Shown here piece by piece: positions 41,108 through 49,593 of a DNA stretch of 64,000 bases. Location: NCBI GenBank assembly GCA_905209075.1, contig CAJLRL010000001.1, positions 1-64,000 on the forward strand. The letters are read 5' to 3'. The notes beneath the pieces were generated by a model. The model was not told where the DNA came from and did no database searches. It saw only the letters and a program-made list of their open reading frames with translations. The translations under genes and the position numbers were made by a program. This DNA comes from an uncultured Lachnospiraceae bacterium. GTDB taxonomy: Bacteria > Bacillota > Clostridia > Lachnospirales > Lachnospiraceae. Position 1 is the stretch's first letter; every line of letters begins with the position of its first letter.

Positions 41108-41989
41108 ATGAATTTAAATCAGCTGGAATATTTTCGGACACTTGCCCATGAGGAACATTACACAAGAGCGGCACAGATGCTTTCGATCACGCAGCCATCA
41201 CTTTCACATGCAATAGCGCAGCTTGAACAGGAGCTTGGAACAAGGCTTTTTGAGAAAAAGGGACGTAATATAGTATTGACCAGATATGGGAAAATATTTC
41301 TGCCATATGTGGAAGATGCACTTAAAATATTGGATGATGGTGTACAAAGAACACGCGAACTTAACGGAAGCAAGGAGGGAATGATCAACCTTGCGTATAT
41401 ATATACAATGGGAAGTGATTTTGCACCGCGCATGGTGCGCAAATTCATAGATACATTTCCTGATTATAAAATTGACTTTCATTTTACGGTAGGAACTACG
41501 GGTGAGATACTTGATGGACTTAAAAGTGATCAATACGACATAGTCTTTTCATCATTTCAGGATGGTGAGCCGGATATAGATTTCAAAAAGATAGGCAGAC
41601 AGAAGCTTGTCGTTGCAGTGCCGAAGGATCATCCGCTTGCAATAAAAGACAGTGTTGATCTGCGTGACACGATAGAATATCCGCAGATATATTTTTCAAA
41701 GGGCAGCGGTCTGCGCCCTGTGGTAGATTCTATGTTTGAAAAAATTAACCAGTTTCCGAAGGTCGCATTTGAGATGGAGGAGGACTCGAGCATGGCAGGG
41801 CTTGTGGCACAGGGATTTGGAATCGCTGTCATGCCGGATATTACGATATTAAGGGCACTGGGGCTAAAAACGCTTGATATTTATAATCCGTTTTATGAGC
41901 GTTCGGTATATATTGCGACACTAAAAAAACATTATCTTTCACCTGTCGCAAAGGCATTTATACAATTTGTATGTGAGGAAACAAAATGA
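41108..41989 (+). CDS. LysR-family transcriptional regulator 1
   Basis: Regulator of about 293 residues: N-terminal winged helix-turn-helix (about 1-60; MNLNQLEYFRTLAHEEHYTR and LSITQPSLSHAIAQLEQELG) and a two-lobe effector domain (about 90-290). Divergent from the flavoenzyme gene. An in-frame ATG at 41093 lies at the end of the long hairpin, but GGGGGG ahead of ATG 41108 and the family's N-terminus support the latter. It probably senses a hydroaromatic acid or pathway intermediate and controls one of the adjacent genes; a 40-residue ORF overlaps its stop codon by 4 bp. Confidence 0.9.
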   Translation: MNLNQLEYFRTLAHEEHYTRAAQMLSITQPSLSHAIAQLEQELGTRLFEKKGRNIVLTRYGKIFLPYVEDALKILDDGVQRTRELNGSKEGMINLAYIYTMGSDFAPRMVRKFIDTFPDYKIDFHFTVGTTGEILDGLKSDQYDIVFSSFQDGEPDIDFKKIGRQKLVVAVPKDHPLAIKDSVDLRDTIEYPQIYFSKGSGLRPVVDSMFEKINQFPKVAFEMEEDSSMAGLVAQGFGIAVMPDITILRALGLKTLDIYNPFYERSVYIATLKKHYLSPVAKAFIQFVCEETK

Positions 41990-42108
41990 AATATTACGAA
42001 GTGATTGGAGGAATATATGCAATCTTAAAAACAGCTATATCAGCAGCAGTTATTGCAACTGTAATATTATTTGCTAAAATTTCCACACACACCGGACGGC
42101 ATCTATAG
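41986..42108 (+). CDS. possible 40-residue membrane peptide overlapping the LysR stop codon
   Basis: ATG 41986 overlaps the TGA of the LysR gene (ATGA), typical of translational coupling. The product starts MKYYEVIGGIYAILKTAISA and has one hydrophobic stretch (about 7-31) and a basic end (THTGRHL), consistent with a single-helix membrane peptide. No homology was recognised, and the ORF could be chance; the 4-bp overlap is the only support. Confidence 0.35.
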   Translation: MKYYEVIGGIYAILKTAISAAVIATVILFAKISTHTGRHL

Positions 42109-42148
42109 CAAATAGAGTGTGGAAAATTCACAATAAAATATCCATATA

Positions 42149-43027
42149 TCAGCCATGCTGTTTTACAAATTCGATGAATCTCTGGACTGCCGGAAGCTGG
42201 TATTTGCCGCGGATATATCCCATATATACAGTATGTGAGAATGATTCGTTTGACACAAGTGGGCGGATACATATATCGTCACGGTATATTGTATCGACGT
42301 CCGCAACGAGCGCAATGCCAAAACCATGCGCAACGAGTGAGGCAATTCCGTTTTCATCCGGCGATTCACATATAAAGTTCGGGGATACGTCATGTTTTTT
42401 GAAGAAACTCCTCGTATATTTTCCAAGTCCCGAGTGCCTTGCATATCCAAGAACAGGGCAATCTGCAAAATCTGTTGCAGACAAAGCTTCTTTATGGCAC
42501 AGGGGATGGACTGTTGGAAGGATGGCAACGATCTCCTGCTGTATAATAGGAACAAACTCTATGTTTGGCTCACTTGCAGAGTATGAGCCAAATATCAAAT
42601 CATATGAACCTTTTTTCAATCCCTCAACATTCTCTGAGGTAATATCCTGATGAAAATTAAATGTTATATTCTTGTTTTCTGAAATGGCAAGAAATGAACG
42701 GACAAGCTGCGGTATATACTCCCTTGCAAGAGGAGAAACATATGCGATATCAATGTGCCCGCCGTCTGTTGCAAGCTGGTGCATTTTCAGTTCCGCACGT
42801 TTTACGTCGTCTAGTATCTGTGTGACATGCTCTAAAAAAATTTTACCAGCCTTTGTGAGCACAACGTTTCGTCCACTCTTTTCAAATAATGTAATTCCGA
42901 GTTCGTCTTCCAAAGCTGTTATGGAACGGCTGAGTGACGGCTGCGAAATATTCAGTTTTTCTGCTGCCTGATTAAAGTGCTGCAGCATTGCCGCTTGATA
43001 GAAATAGTTTAATTGATTAAGTGTCAT
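42149..43027 (-). CDS. LysR-family transcriptional regulator 2
   Basis: Regulator of 292 residues, the same family as the gene at 41108 and similar in its DNA-binding domain (MTLNQLNYFYQAAMLQHFNQ and ISQPSLSRSITALEDELG). The C-terminal effector domain has the usual two lobes. It converges with LysR 1 and is divergent from the catabolic operon beginning with the second dehydrogenase at 43284, which it most likely activates. GAGG upstream of ATG 43027. A T-N11-A palindrome lies about 80 bp upstream, in the shared regulatory region. Confidence 0.9.
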   Translation of the reverse strand: MTLNQLNYFYQAAMLQHFNQAAEKLNISQPSLSRSITALEDELGITLFEKSGRNVVLTKAGKIFLEHVTQILDDVKRAELKMHQLATDGGHIDIAYVSPLAREYIPQLVRSFLAISENKNITFNFHQDITSENVEGLKKGSYDLIFGSYSASEPNIEFVPIIQQEIVAILPTVHPLCHKEALSATDFADCPVLGYARHSGLGKYTRSFFKKHDVSPNFICESPDENGIASLVAHGFGIALVADVDTIYRDDICIRPLVSNESFSHTVYMGYIRGKYQLPAVQRFIEFVKQHG

Positions 43028-43106
43028 GCATGAATCCTCATTAAATAATAAAAAATATCTATAAGTTACAAAAATGAACGCTGTATTTGTGTATATTATA
43101 CCCTAA

Positions 43107-43127
43107 TTGATAGCAAAAAGCTATTAA
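43107..43127. promoter_or_regulatory. candidate LysR-type operator upstream of quinate/shikimate operon
   Basis: TTGATAGC-AAAAA-GCTATTAA, an inverted repeat containing ATAG-N7-CTAT and a T-N11-A core, in the divergent region between LysR 2 and the dehydrogenase gene. Same half-site (ATAG/CTAT) as the box at 40691. Confidence 0.5.
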
Positions 43128-43283
43128 TAACGCACAAAAGAAGCATTGGATGTATTAAAAATTCTATTGTATAATATCAGTATCAGAGGTTGTTAAGTTT
43201 TTAACGAAGTGGGCAGACGATGTTAAGAACAAAAGACATAGTAAAAACAAAAGGTATAGTAAAGTTTAAAGGAGATCATAATT

Positions 43284-44162
43284 ATGTCAGAGAGAATCAC
43301 AGGACACACAGAACTTATCGGACTTATGGCTTATCCGATCAGACATTCAAGTTCACCGGCAATGCACAACGAGGCATTTGCATATTTAGGACTTGATTAT
43401 GCATATCTTGCATTCGAGGTTGACAACGAGACACTTGAGGATGCTGTAAAAGGAATCCGTGCATTGAAACTTGTAGGATCAAACGTATCAATGCCTAATA
43501 AAACAGTTGTAGGACAGTATCTGGATAAGCTTTCACCTGCAGCAGAGCTTTGCGGAGCTGTAAATACGATTGTAAATGAGAACGGAGTTCTCACAGGACA
43601 TATCACAGACGGTATCGGCTTTATGCAGGCGCTCAAGGATAACGACATCGATGTTATCGGAAAGAAGATGACGATCGCAGGAGCCGGTGGTGCTGCAACA
43701 GCTATCGAGATCCAGGCTGCACTTGACGGAGTAAAAGAAATCTCAATCTTTAACATCCATGACAAATTCTGGGCAAACGCTGAGGAGACAGTTAGAAAGA
43801 TCAACGAGAAGACAGACTGCAAGGCTGCTCTTTACGACCTTGATGACAAGGAGAAGTTAAGAGAAGAGATGGCTGATTCTTACATCTTCGTAAACGGAAC
43901 AGGTGTTGGTATGAAGCCGCTCGAGGGAATGTCTGTAGTACCTGACAAATCATTCTTCCGTCCTGAGCTTATCGTAATCGACGTACCTTACTCTCCACTT
44001 GAGACAAAGATGCGTTCTATGGCAAAAGAGGTGGGCTGCAAGACAATGAATGGTCTTGGAATGATGCTTTTCCAGGGAGCAGCAGCGTTCAAGCTCTGGA
44101 CAGGCCAGGATATGCCGATCGAGCATATGAAAGAAGTGTTAAACATCAGATATGATGATTGA
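43284..44162 (+). CDS. shikimate/quinate dehydrogenase (AroE family), copy 2
   Basis: Paralogue of the enzyme at 37412, 292 residues, with the same landmarks: AYPIRHSSSPAMHNEAF (about 15-31), NVSMPNKTVV (catalytic Lys), NTIV and DGIGF pair and the glycine-rich GAGGAATAIE. The NVS (not NVT) motif and the MDxP changes distinguish it from biosynthetic AroE; substrate preference (quinate or shikimate) is not decidable. AAAGGAG lies before ATG 43284. Codon use here and in the following two genes is noticeably more biased to ATC, AAC and CTC than in the surrounding genes, suggesting high expression. First gene of an operon with the MFS transporter and 3-dehydroquinase. Confidence 0.88.
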   Translation: MSERITGHTELIGLMAYPIRHSSSPAMHNEAFAYLGLDYAYLAFEVDNETLEDAVKGIRALKLVGSNVSMPNKTVVGQYLDKLSPAAELCGAVNTIVNENGVLTGHITDGIGFMQALKDNDIDVIGKKMTIAGAGGAATAIEIQAALDGVKEISIFNIHDKFWANAEETVRKINEKTDCKAALYDLDDKEKLREEMADSYIFVNGTGVGMKPLEGMSVVPDKSFFRPELIVIDVPYSPLETKMRSMAKEVGCKTMNGLGMMLFQGAAAFKLWTGQDMPIEHMKEVLNIRYDD

Positions 44163-44270
44163 TCAGGATATAACAGAGTATAAACATGATGGAAGAATGC
44201 GGTCGTGAAGAAATTAACCGGCCGCAGAAATCACATTGAAATATTTTAACAGAAATCAAGGAGAACACTG

Positions 44271-45482
44271 ATGAATAAAAAATATTTACCTAGCGCATTG
44301 ATCCTTTACTTAAACTACTTTATACACGGAGTTGGCTGTTCAATACTTGGACAGGCAGTGATAAAAGAAGCTCTCGCAGCCTCATGGGGAGTACAGGTTA
44401 TGGCTATCACAGCTATATCAGCTGCACTCGGACTCGGACGTCTTATCGCACTTCCGTTTGCAGGACCACTTTCAGATAAGCTTGGACGCCGTATCTCAAC
44501 AGCTATCGGAAGCGGATCATATGCTATTTACCTTATAGGACTTGCACTCGCATTTAATGCCGGAACAAATGGCGGATATCAGATCGCATATGTTTGTGCT
44601 ATAGTCGGCGGTATTGCAAACTCATTCCTCGACACAGGAATTTACCCTGCTGTATCAGAGATCATTTACAAGGCACCGGGCGTTGCTACAATGGGAATCA
44701 AATTTTTCATCGCCATCGCACAGATGCTTTTACCATTCGTACTTGGCATGACAGTTGCTACAACAGCAGCAGGACTTACATCATATAATACACTTTTCTT
44801 CGGATGCGGAATCATTTACATCGTACTTTTAGTACTCGTAATGATATTCCCGCTTCCTGATACCGATGCAAAAGCAGAAGGAAAGAAAGAAGGACTTATC
44901 GCAAGCCTTAAACACACACATTTTTCTGTAGAGTCGATCGCAATGATCATCATTGGATTTACATGTACAGGAACATTCCAGTTATGGCTTAACTGTGCAC
45001 AGAACTTTGCAAAAGAAAACGTAGGCTGGGCTGACCCATCTGTTATGCAGTCATATTATTCTGCAGGAACAATGATCGCCCTCATCGTAACAGCATTTTT
45101 GACAAGAAAGATCAAGGATGTAAGATTTATCCTTGTTTACCCGGTGATCTGTCTTGCAACAATGATCGTAGTATTAGCCGGACAGACAAAGCCACTTATG
45201 ATCGCAGGCGCATTCATAATCGGATGGGCAGGAGCAGGCGGACTTTTACAGATCGTAACATCTGTATGTAATATGCTTTTCCCTAAGATCAAGGGAACTG
45301 TGACAGCACTTGTTATGATCGCTTCATCACTTTGTAACTACACGATACTTACAGCAGCATCAAAGATGCAGCCATCGCAGGTTATGATAATGAACATCGT
45401 GCTTACAGCTGTAGGAGTTTTACTTGGATTATTTGTAAATCTTCGTTATACTAAGATGGTAAAATTGTCAAAAGAAGATTAA
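44271..45482 (+). CDS. MFS transporter, probable quinate/shikimate carrier
   Basis: Integral membrane protein of 403 residues with 12 helices. The loop 2-3 motif is AGPLSDKLGRRIS (G-x-x-x-D-x-x-G-R-R). Placed between a dehydrogenase and 3-dehydroquinase, it is likely to move quinate, shikimate or a pathway intermediate across the cytoplasmic membrane; this is inference. AAGGAG precedes ATG 44271. Same strong codon bias as its neighbours, unusual for a membrane transporter and consistent with a highly induced pathway. Confidence 0.82.
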   Translation: MNKKYLPSALILYLNYFIHGVGCSILGQAVIKEALAASWGVQVMAITAISAALGLGRLIALPFAGPLSDKLGRRISTAIGSGSYAIYLIGLALAFNAGTNGGYQIAYVCAIVGGIANSFLDTGIYPAVSEIIYKAPGVATMGIKFFIAIAQMLLPFVLGMTVATTAAGLTSYNTLFFGCGIIYIVLLVLVMIFPLPDTDAKAEGKKEGLIASLKHTHFSVESIAMIIIGFTCTGTFQLWLNCAQNFAKENVGWADPSVMQSYYSAGTMIALIVTAFLTRKIKDVRFILVYPVICLATMIVVLAGQTKPLMIAGAFIIGWAGAGGLLQIVTSVCNMLFPKIKGTVTALVMIASSLCNYTILTAASKMQPSQVMIMNIVLTAVGVLLGLFVNLRYTKMVKLSKED

Positions 45483-45525
45483 TGTGTAGTAATTTGTTTA
45501 CAATAGTAAAAGAAAGGCAGATATC

Positions 45526-46287
45526 ATGAATACAATTAAGGTAAGAGATGTAGAAATCGGTGCAGGTGCACCAAAGATCATCGTTCCTATCGTAGGTGTT
45601 ACAAAAAACGCCATCATCGAAGAGGCAAAGACATTTGATTCTATTCCTGTAGATGTTGTAGAGTGGCGTGTTGACTGGTTCGAGAACGTATTCGAGTTTG
45701 ACAAGGTTGAGGAAGTATTAAAGGAGCTTCGTGATGCTCTCGGAAATATCCCGATCCTTATGACATTCCGTACTTCAAAAGAGGGCGGAGAGAAAGCAAT
45801 CGAGCCCGAGGCATATGCAGAGCTTAACATCAAAGCAGCACAGACAGGCTATGTTGATTTCGTAGATGTAGAGATCTTCACAGGTGATGAGATCGTAAAG
45901 AAGATCATAGATGGAGTACATGCTGCAGGCGTTAAGGTAGTAGCATCTAACCATGACTTCTTCAAGACACCTGCAAAATCAGACATTATCTATCGTCTCA
46001 GAAAGATGCAGGATATGGGAGCAGATATCCCTAAGATCGCAGTTATGCCACAGAATAAGCGTGACGTACTCACACTTCTTTCTGCTACAGAGGAAATGGT
46101 TACAGACTATGCTGACAGACCTATTATCACAATGTCTATGGCAGGAACAGGTGTTATAAGCCGTCTCTGTGGTGAGGTATTTGGCTCATCAATGACATTC
46201 GGAGCAGCAAAGAAGGCTTCTGCGCCTGGTCAGATGGGAGTTGATGATCTCTCGACTGTACTTGGATTACTCCATAAAAGTATGTAA
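45526..46287 (+). CDS. aroD: type I 3-dehydroquinate dehydratase
   Basis: Class I dehydroquinase of 253 residues that dehydrates 3-dehydroquinate to 3-dehydroshikimate through a Schiff base. Motifs: VEWRVDWFE (substrate Arg/Glu near residue 46), SNHDFFKTP with the catalytic His, DIPKIAVMPQNKRD with the Schiff-base Lys in PKIA, and the C-terminal TMSMAGTGVISRLCG and GAAKKASAPGQM. The fold is a TIM barrel acting in the cytoplasm. AAAGGCAG precedes ATG 45526. With the upstream dehydrogenase it would convert quinate to dehydroshikimate. The operon ends at the terminator at 46286. Confidence 0.95.
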   Translation: MNTIKVRDVEIGAGAPKIIVPIVGVTKNAIIEEAKTFDSIPVDVVEWRVDWFENVFEFDKVEEVLKELRDALGNIPILMTFRTSKEGGEKAIEPEAYAELNIKAAQTGYVDFVDVEIFTGDEIVKKIIDGVHAAGVKVVASNHDFFKTPAKSDIIYRLRKMQDMGADIPKIAVMPQNKRDVLTLLSATEEMVTDYADRPIITMSMAGTGVISRLCGEVFGSSMTFGAAKKASAPGQMGVDDLSTVLGLLHKSM

Positions 46288-46330
46288 AAAAAGGGCTCCA
46301 TAACTATATAATATGGTTGTGGAGCTTTTT
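46286..46330 (+). terminator. intrinsic terminator after aroD
   Basis: AAAAAGGGCTCCATAAC with GGTTGTGGAGCTTTTT (46286-46330), loop of about 10 bases; the last T-run follows GGAGC. It could act in both directions. Confidence 0.8.
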
Positions 46331-46409
46331 CATAAAGAGCTTGCAAAGAATATAAAGGCAGAGTTTGTGTTTTTTGGAAACTATTTAACAAACAGAAGGG
46401 AAGGTAGAA

Positions 46410-47027
46410 ATGAAAAAAGCAATTCATTGGCTGGATGAGTATTTTGAAGAATTTCTTATGGTGCTTTTTTTAGCAGCTATGACAATCATAATGGGAATAC
46501 AGGTTTTTTCGAGGTATATACTTGGAATATCACTCTCATGGTCGGAGGAGATAACAAGATATCTTTTTATATGGTCAGCATTTTTAAGCGTCAGCCTATG
46601 TACAAAAAAATGTATATCAATAAAGATCGATCAGTTTATACAACTGTTTCCTAAACGTGGGAAATCATTATTTAAGCTGCTGAACCTGACCATCGAGTTT
46701 ATATTTTTTGTGTATCTCATACCATTTTCATTCATTTATTTAAGATCAACGGTAGAAAGCGGACAGGTAAGCCCTGCGATGGGGCTTCCTATGTACTATG
46801 TGCAGTCTGCACCGTTTATATGTTTTATAATAACAGCATTCCGGATTGTGCAAAGATGGGGCGGCGAATGGAAAATAGTATTGAATAAGGAAAACAAATC
46901 TCTCGAGGAAGGAAATATCGCCTCAGTAATAGAAGAGGCGGTTCTGGAGGACACATACAGGGAAAAAGAACTAGCAGAGGCATTAGAAGATATACAAAAT
47001 GTGACTAAGGATAGAAAGGAGAAATAG
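46410..47027 (+). CDS. TRAP transporter small membrane subunit (DctQ)
   Basis: Membrane protein of 205 residues with four helices. YFEEFLMVLFLAAMTIIMGI at the N-terminus, the conserved SWSEEITRYLFIWSAFL (about 46-62) and MGLPMYYVQSAPFI are DctQ hallmarks. The last 45 residues are an acidic cytoplasmic extension (EEAVLEDTYREKELAEAL) not usual for the family. AAGGGAAGG precedes ATG 46410. Cotranscribed with DctM (ATG directly follows this stop codon) and the binding protein. Confidence 0.88.
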   Translation: MKKAIHWLDEYFEEFLMVLFLAAMTIIMGIQVFSRYILGISLSWSEEITRYLFIWSAFLSVSLCTKKCISIKIDQFIQLFPKRGKSLFKLLNLTIEFIFFVYLIPFSFIYLRSTVESGQVSPAMGLPMYYVQSAPFICFIITAFRIVQRWGGEWKIVLNKENKSLEEGNIASVIEEAVLEDTYREKELAEALEDIQNVTKDRKEK

Positions 47028-48317
47028 ATGTCAGCAGTAGTAGTATTTATTTTATTTGTTATATGTCTGATAATCGCTATTCCTGTGTCTATTTCGCTTG
47101 GAATAGTGTCCGTGCTGCCGGGAGCATTTGATCCATCATTTACGGCGAGTGCAAGCTATGTTGTCCGTTCGATGCTTGGCGGGATAGATAGTTTTCCACT
47201 TCTTGCGGTACCTATGTTTGTGCTTGCAGGAATTGTCATGGCGCACGGAAAGATATCAGAAAAGCTATTTGACGTGTTCGTATATTTCATAGGAAAACGT
47301 ACAGCCGGAATCCCATGTGCTGTAATAATAACATGCCTGTTTTACGGTGCTATCTCGGGATCGGCACCTGCAACTGTTGCAGCAGTCGGAAGCATGACGA
47401 TACCTCTTCTTATTGAACTGGGATACAAAAAAGATTTCGCAACAGCTATCGTGGCGGTTGCAGGAGGACTCGGAGTTATAATCCCGCCAAGTATACCGTT
47501 TATCATGTATGCTATGGCAACAGGTGAATCAGTAAGTGATCTGTTTCTTGCAGGCATTGTCCCTGGAATAATGATAGGTGCACTTCTTATGTTTTATGCA
47601 TTTTATCACTGTAAGAGATACGGTGAGGACAAGGAAAAAATAAATGCCCGCGTAAACGGATTACGTCAAAAAGGATTACTAAATATTTTAAAAGAAAGTA
47701 TATGGGCGCTTTTAAGTCCTGTGATAGTGCTTGGATGTATTTACGCCGGGATTGCCTCACCTACAGAGGCCGCAGTTATTTCTGTATTTTATGCCCTGTT
47801 TGTAAGTATTTTTATTTATAGATCGATAAAAGTAAAAGAAATATGGGGAATAATGGTTGAAGCTATGAAAACATATGCGCCGATACTTTTTATTCTTGCA
47901 GCATCGACAGCGTTTTCACGGGTGCTTACACTTATGCAGGTACCGCAGGCGGTCAGCGGATGGATACTAGGACATTTCAGCAACGAGATAATCCTTCTTG
48001 TTGTTATAAATATTTTCCTTCTCATAGTAGGAATGGTAATGGATACAACACCGGCGATACTTATATTAAGCCCTATCCTCATGCCTATTGTACAAAGCAT
48101 CGGTATGGATCCGGTACATTTTGGTGTTATCATAATAGTAAACCTTGCAATTGGATTTATCACACCGCCAATAGGTGTAAATCTTTTTGTGGCAAGTTCA
48201 CTGACGGATGTTCCGGTGATGCACATAGCTAAAAAAGCAATGCCGATGATAGGATATTTTATTATCGCATTGCTGCTCATAACATTTATACCGGCGATCA
48301 GTTTATTTTTATTGTAG
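47028..48317 (+). CDS. TRAP transporter large permease subunit (DctM)
   Basis: Large membrane subunit of 429 residues with about 12 helices that performs sodium-driven solute import with DctP/DctQ. Typical pieces are PLLAVPMFVLAGIVMAHG (about 57-74), FYGAISGSAPATVAAVGS (about 105-122), GGLGVIIPPSIPFIMYA and the C-terminal TPPIGVNLFVASSL. TAG of dctQ is immediately followed by this ATG. It stands with a binding protein in the quinate/shikimate region, where uptake of a cyclic hydroxy acid is the likely role. Confidence 0.93.
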   Translation: MSAVVVFILFVICLIIAIPVSISLGIVSVLPGAFDPSFTASASYVVRSMLGGIDSFPLLAVPMFVLAGIVMAHGKISEKLFDVFVYFIGKRTAGIPCAVIITCLFYGAISGSAPATVAAVGSMTIPLLIELGYKKDFATAIVAVAGGLGVIIPPSIPFIMYAMATGESVSDLFLAGIVPGIMIGALLMFYAFYHCKRYGEDKEKINARVNGLRQKGLLNILKESIWALLSPVIVLGCIYAGIASPTEAAVISVFYALFVSIFIYRSIKVKEIWGIMVEAMKTYAPILFILAASTAFSRVLTLMQVPQAVSGWILGHFSNEIILLVVINIFLLIVGMVMDTTPAILILSPILMPIVQSIGMDPVHFGVIIIVNLAIGFITPPIGVNLFVASSLTDVPVMHIAKKAMPMIGYFIIALLLITFIPAISLFLL

Positions 48318-48331
48318 GATGGAGATGACAT

Positions 48332-49399
48332 ATGGGAAAATCTGATGTATTTGCAGGAAAAAACAAGGATAAGATAAAAAAGAAAATCATCTCAGTGATA
48401 TTGGTGGCAGCAATGACCGCCGGACTTACAGCATGTGGCAGCAAAAGTACATCGGATGACGAGGTACAAAGATATGCATGGCCTCTTGGAAGCTCAAGTC
48501 CTGAGGATACTGTAACACAGATATATGCTGAAAAATTTGCAGATGAGGTTGACAGATTAAGCGAAGGAAAAATGAAAATAAGCGTCTATCCAAACAGTGT
48601 ATTAGGCGGTGACCGTGAACTTTTGGAATCATGCAAGGATGGAGATATTCCGTTTGTAGTACAGAATACGGCACCACAGGTTACGTTTATGAAGGACACA
48701 GCTGTGTTTGACATGCCGGCGCTTTTCGAGACGATTGATGATGTCAGGGAACATGTGGATAATCCTGAGTTCATGGAGCTTATGCAGAAGGTATATAATG
48801 ATGGCGGATATGATCTTTTAGGCTATGCGGATCAGGGATTCCGTGTTATGACGACAAATAAAGAGGTCACAAAGCTCAGCGATTTTAAAGGACAGAAAAT
48901 CCGTACAATGGAAAATTCTTATCATATGGCATATTGGAAAGCCATAGGAGCAAGCCCTACACCTATGACATTTTCGGAGGTGTATATAGGATTACAGCAG
49001 GGAACAATAGATGCACAGGAAAATCCGTATGAGGTTATAGTTTCTAATAAGCTCTATGAACAGCAGGATTATGTTGTCGAGACAAATCATCTGCCGCATC
49101 TGATCTCGCTTATAGTCAGTGAGGAGTTTATGAATGGCCTTACAGATGAACAGCAGCAGATTATACGCACGGCTGCAGAGACAGCAAAGCAGTATGCCAG
49201 AGAGCAGTCTGACGAGCGGATTGCCTCAAAGATCAAGACTATCGAGGGTAGCGGTACGCAGATCATCACATTAAGCGATGATGTACATGAGCAGATCCGT
49301 AGTGAATGTCAGCCGATATATGAGTCGATTGAGGAAAATGTATCATCTGATATAGTGGATGCATACCTCGGAGAACTGGCGGACGATATAAATTACTAA
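48332..49399 (+). CDS. TRAP transporter substrate-binding lipoprotein (DctP)
   Basis: Extracytoplasmic solute receptor of 355 residues. The signal peptide ends in lipobox LTAC (Cys about 31), so it is a lipoprotein tethered to the membrane. The binding domain has APQVTFMKDTAVFDMPALFE, GYADQGFRVMTTNKE, LSDFKGQKIRTMEN (conserved Arg for the carboxylate) and SEVYIGLQQGTIDAQENP. All these are DctP landmarks. Substrate presumed to be a carboxylate such as quinate or shikimate from context. No terminator was recognised after it; the strong promoter at 49449 drives the next gene. Confidence 0.9.
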   Translation: MGKSDVFAGKNKDKIKKKIISVILVAAMTAGLTACGSKSTSDDEVQRYAWPLGSSSPEDTVTQIYAEKFADEVDRLSEGKMKISVYPNSVLGGDRELLESCKDGDIPFVVQNTAPQVTFMKDTAVFDMPALFETIDDVREHVDNPEFMELMQKVYNDGGYDLLGYADQGFRVMTTNKEVTKLSDFKGQKIRTMENSYHMAYWKAIGASPTPMTFSEVYIGLQQGTIDAQENPYEVIVSNKLYEQQDYVVETNHLPHLISLIVSEEFMNGLTDEQQQIIRTAAETAKQYAREQSDERIASKIKTIEGSGTQIITLSDDVHEQIRSECQPIYESIEENVSSDIVDAYLGELADDINY

Positions 49400-49448
49400 A
49401 ACCTCCCACCCTGCCACAATGTTGCTTTAAAGTGCTAAAATGTTTTGC

Positions 49449-49477
49449 TTGATAAATTGGTAAAGTCTTGCTATACT
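49449..49477 (+). promoter_or_regulatory. sigma-A promoter of chorismate mutase-shikimate kinase gene
   Basis: TTGATA (49449-49454), 17-bp spacer, TATACT (49472-49477), close to consensus and separate from the TRAP operon. Confidence 0.65.
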
Positions 49478-49593
49478 ATGACTAAGAAAATTAGTGGTTA
49501 TCAAAAATATGAAATATTATAACTTAAAATTATAACAAATATAATTTTGCAAAATAAAAATTGAAAATCCACACGGAAATAAGGAGACATACC

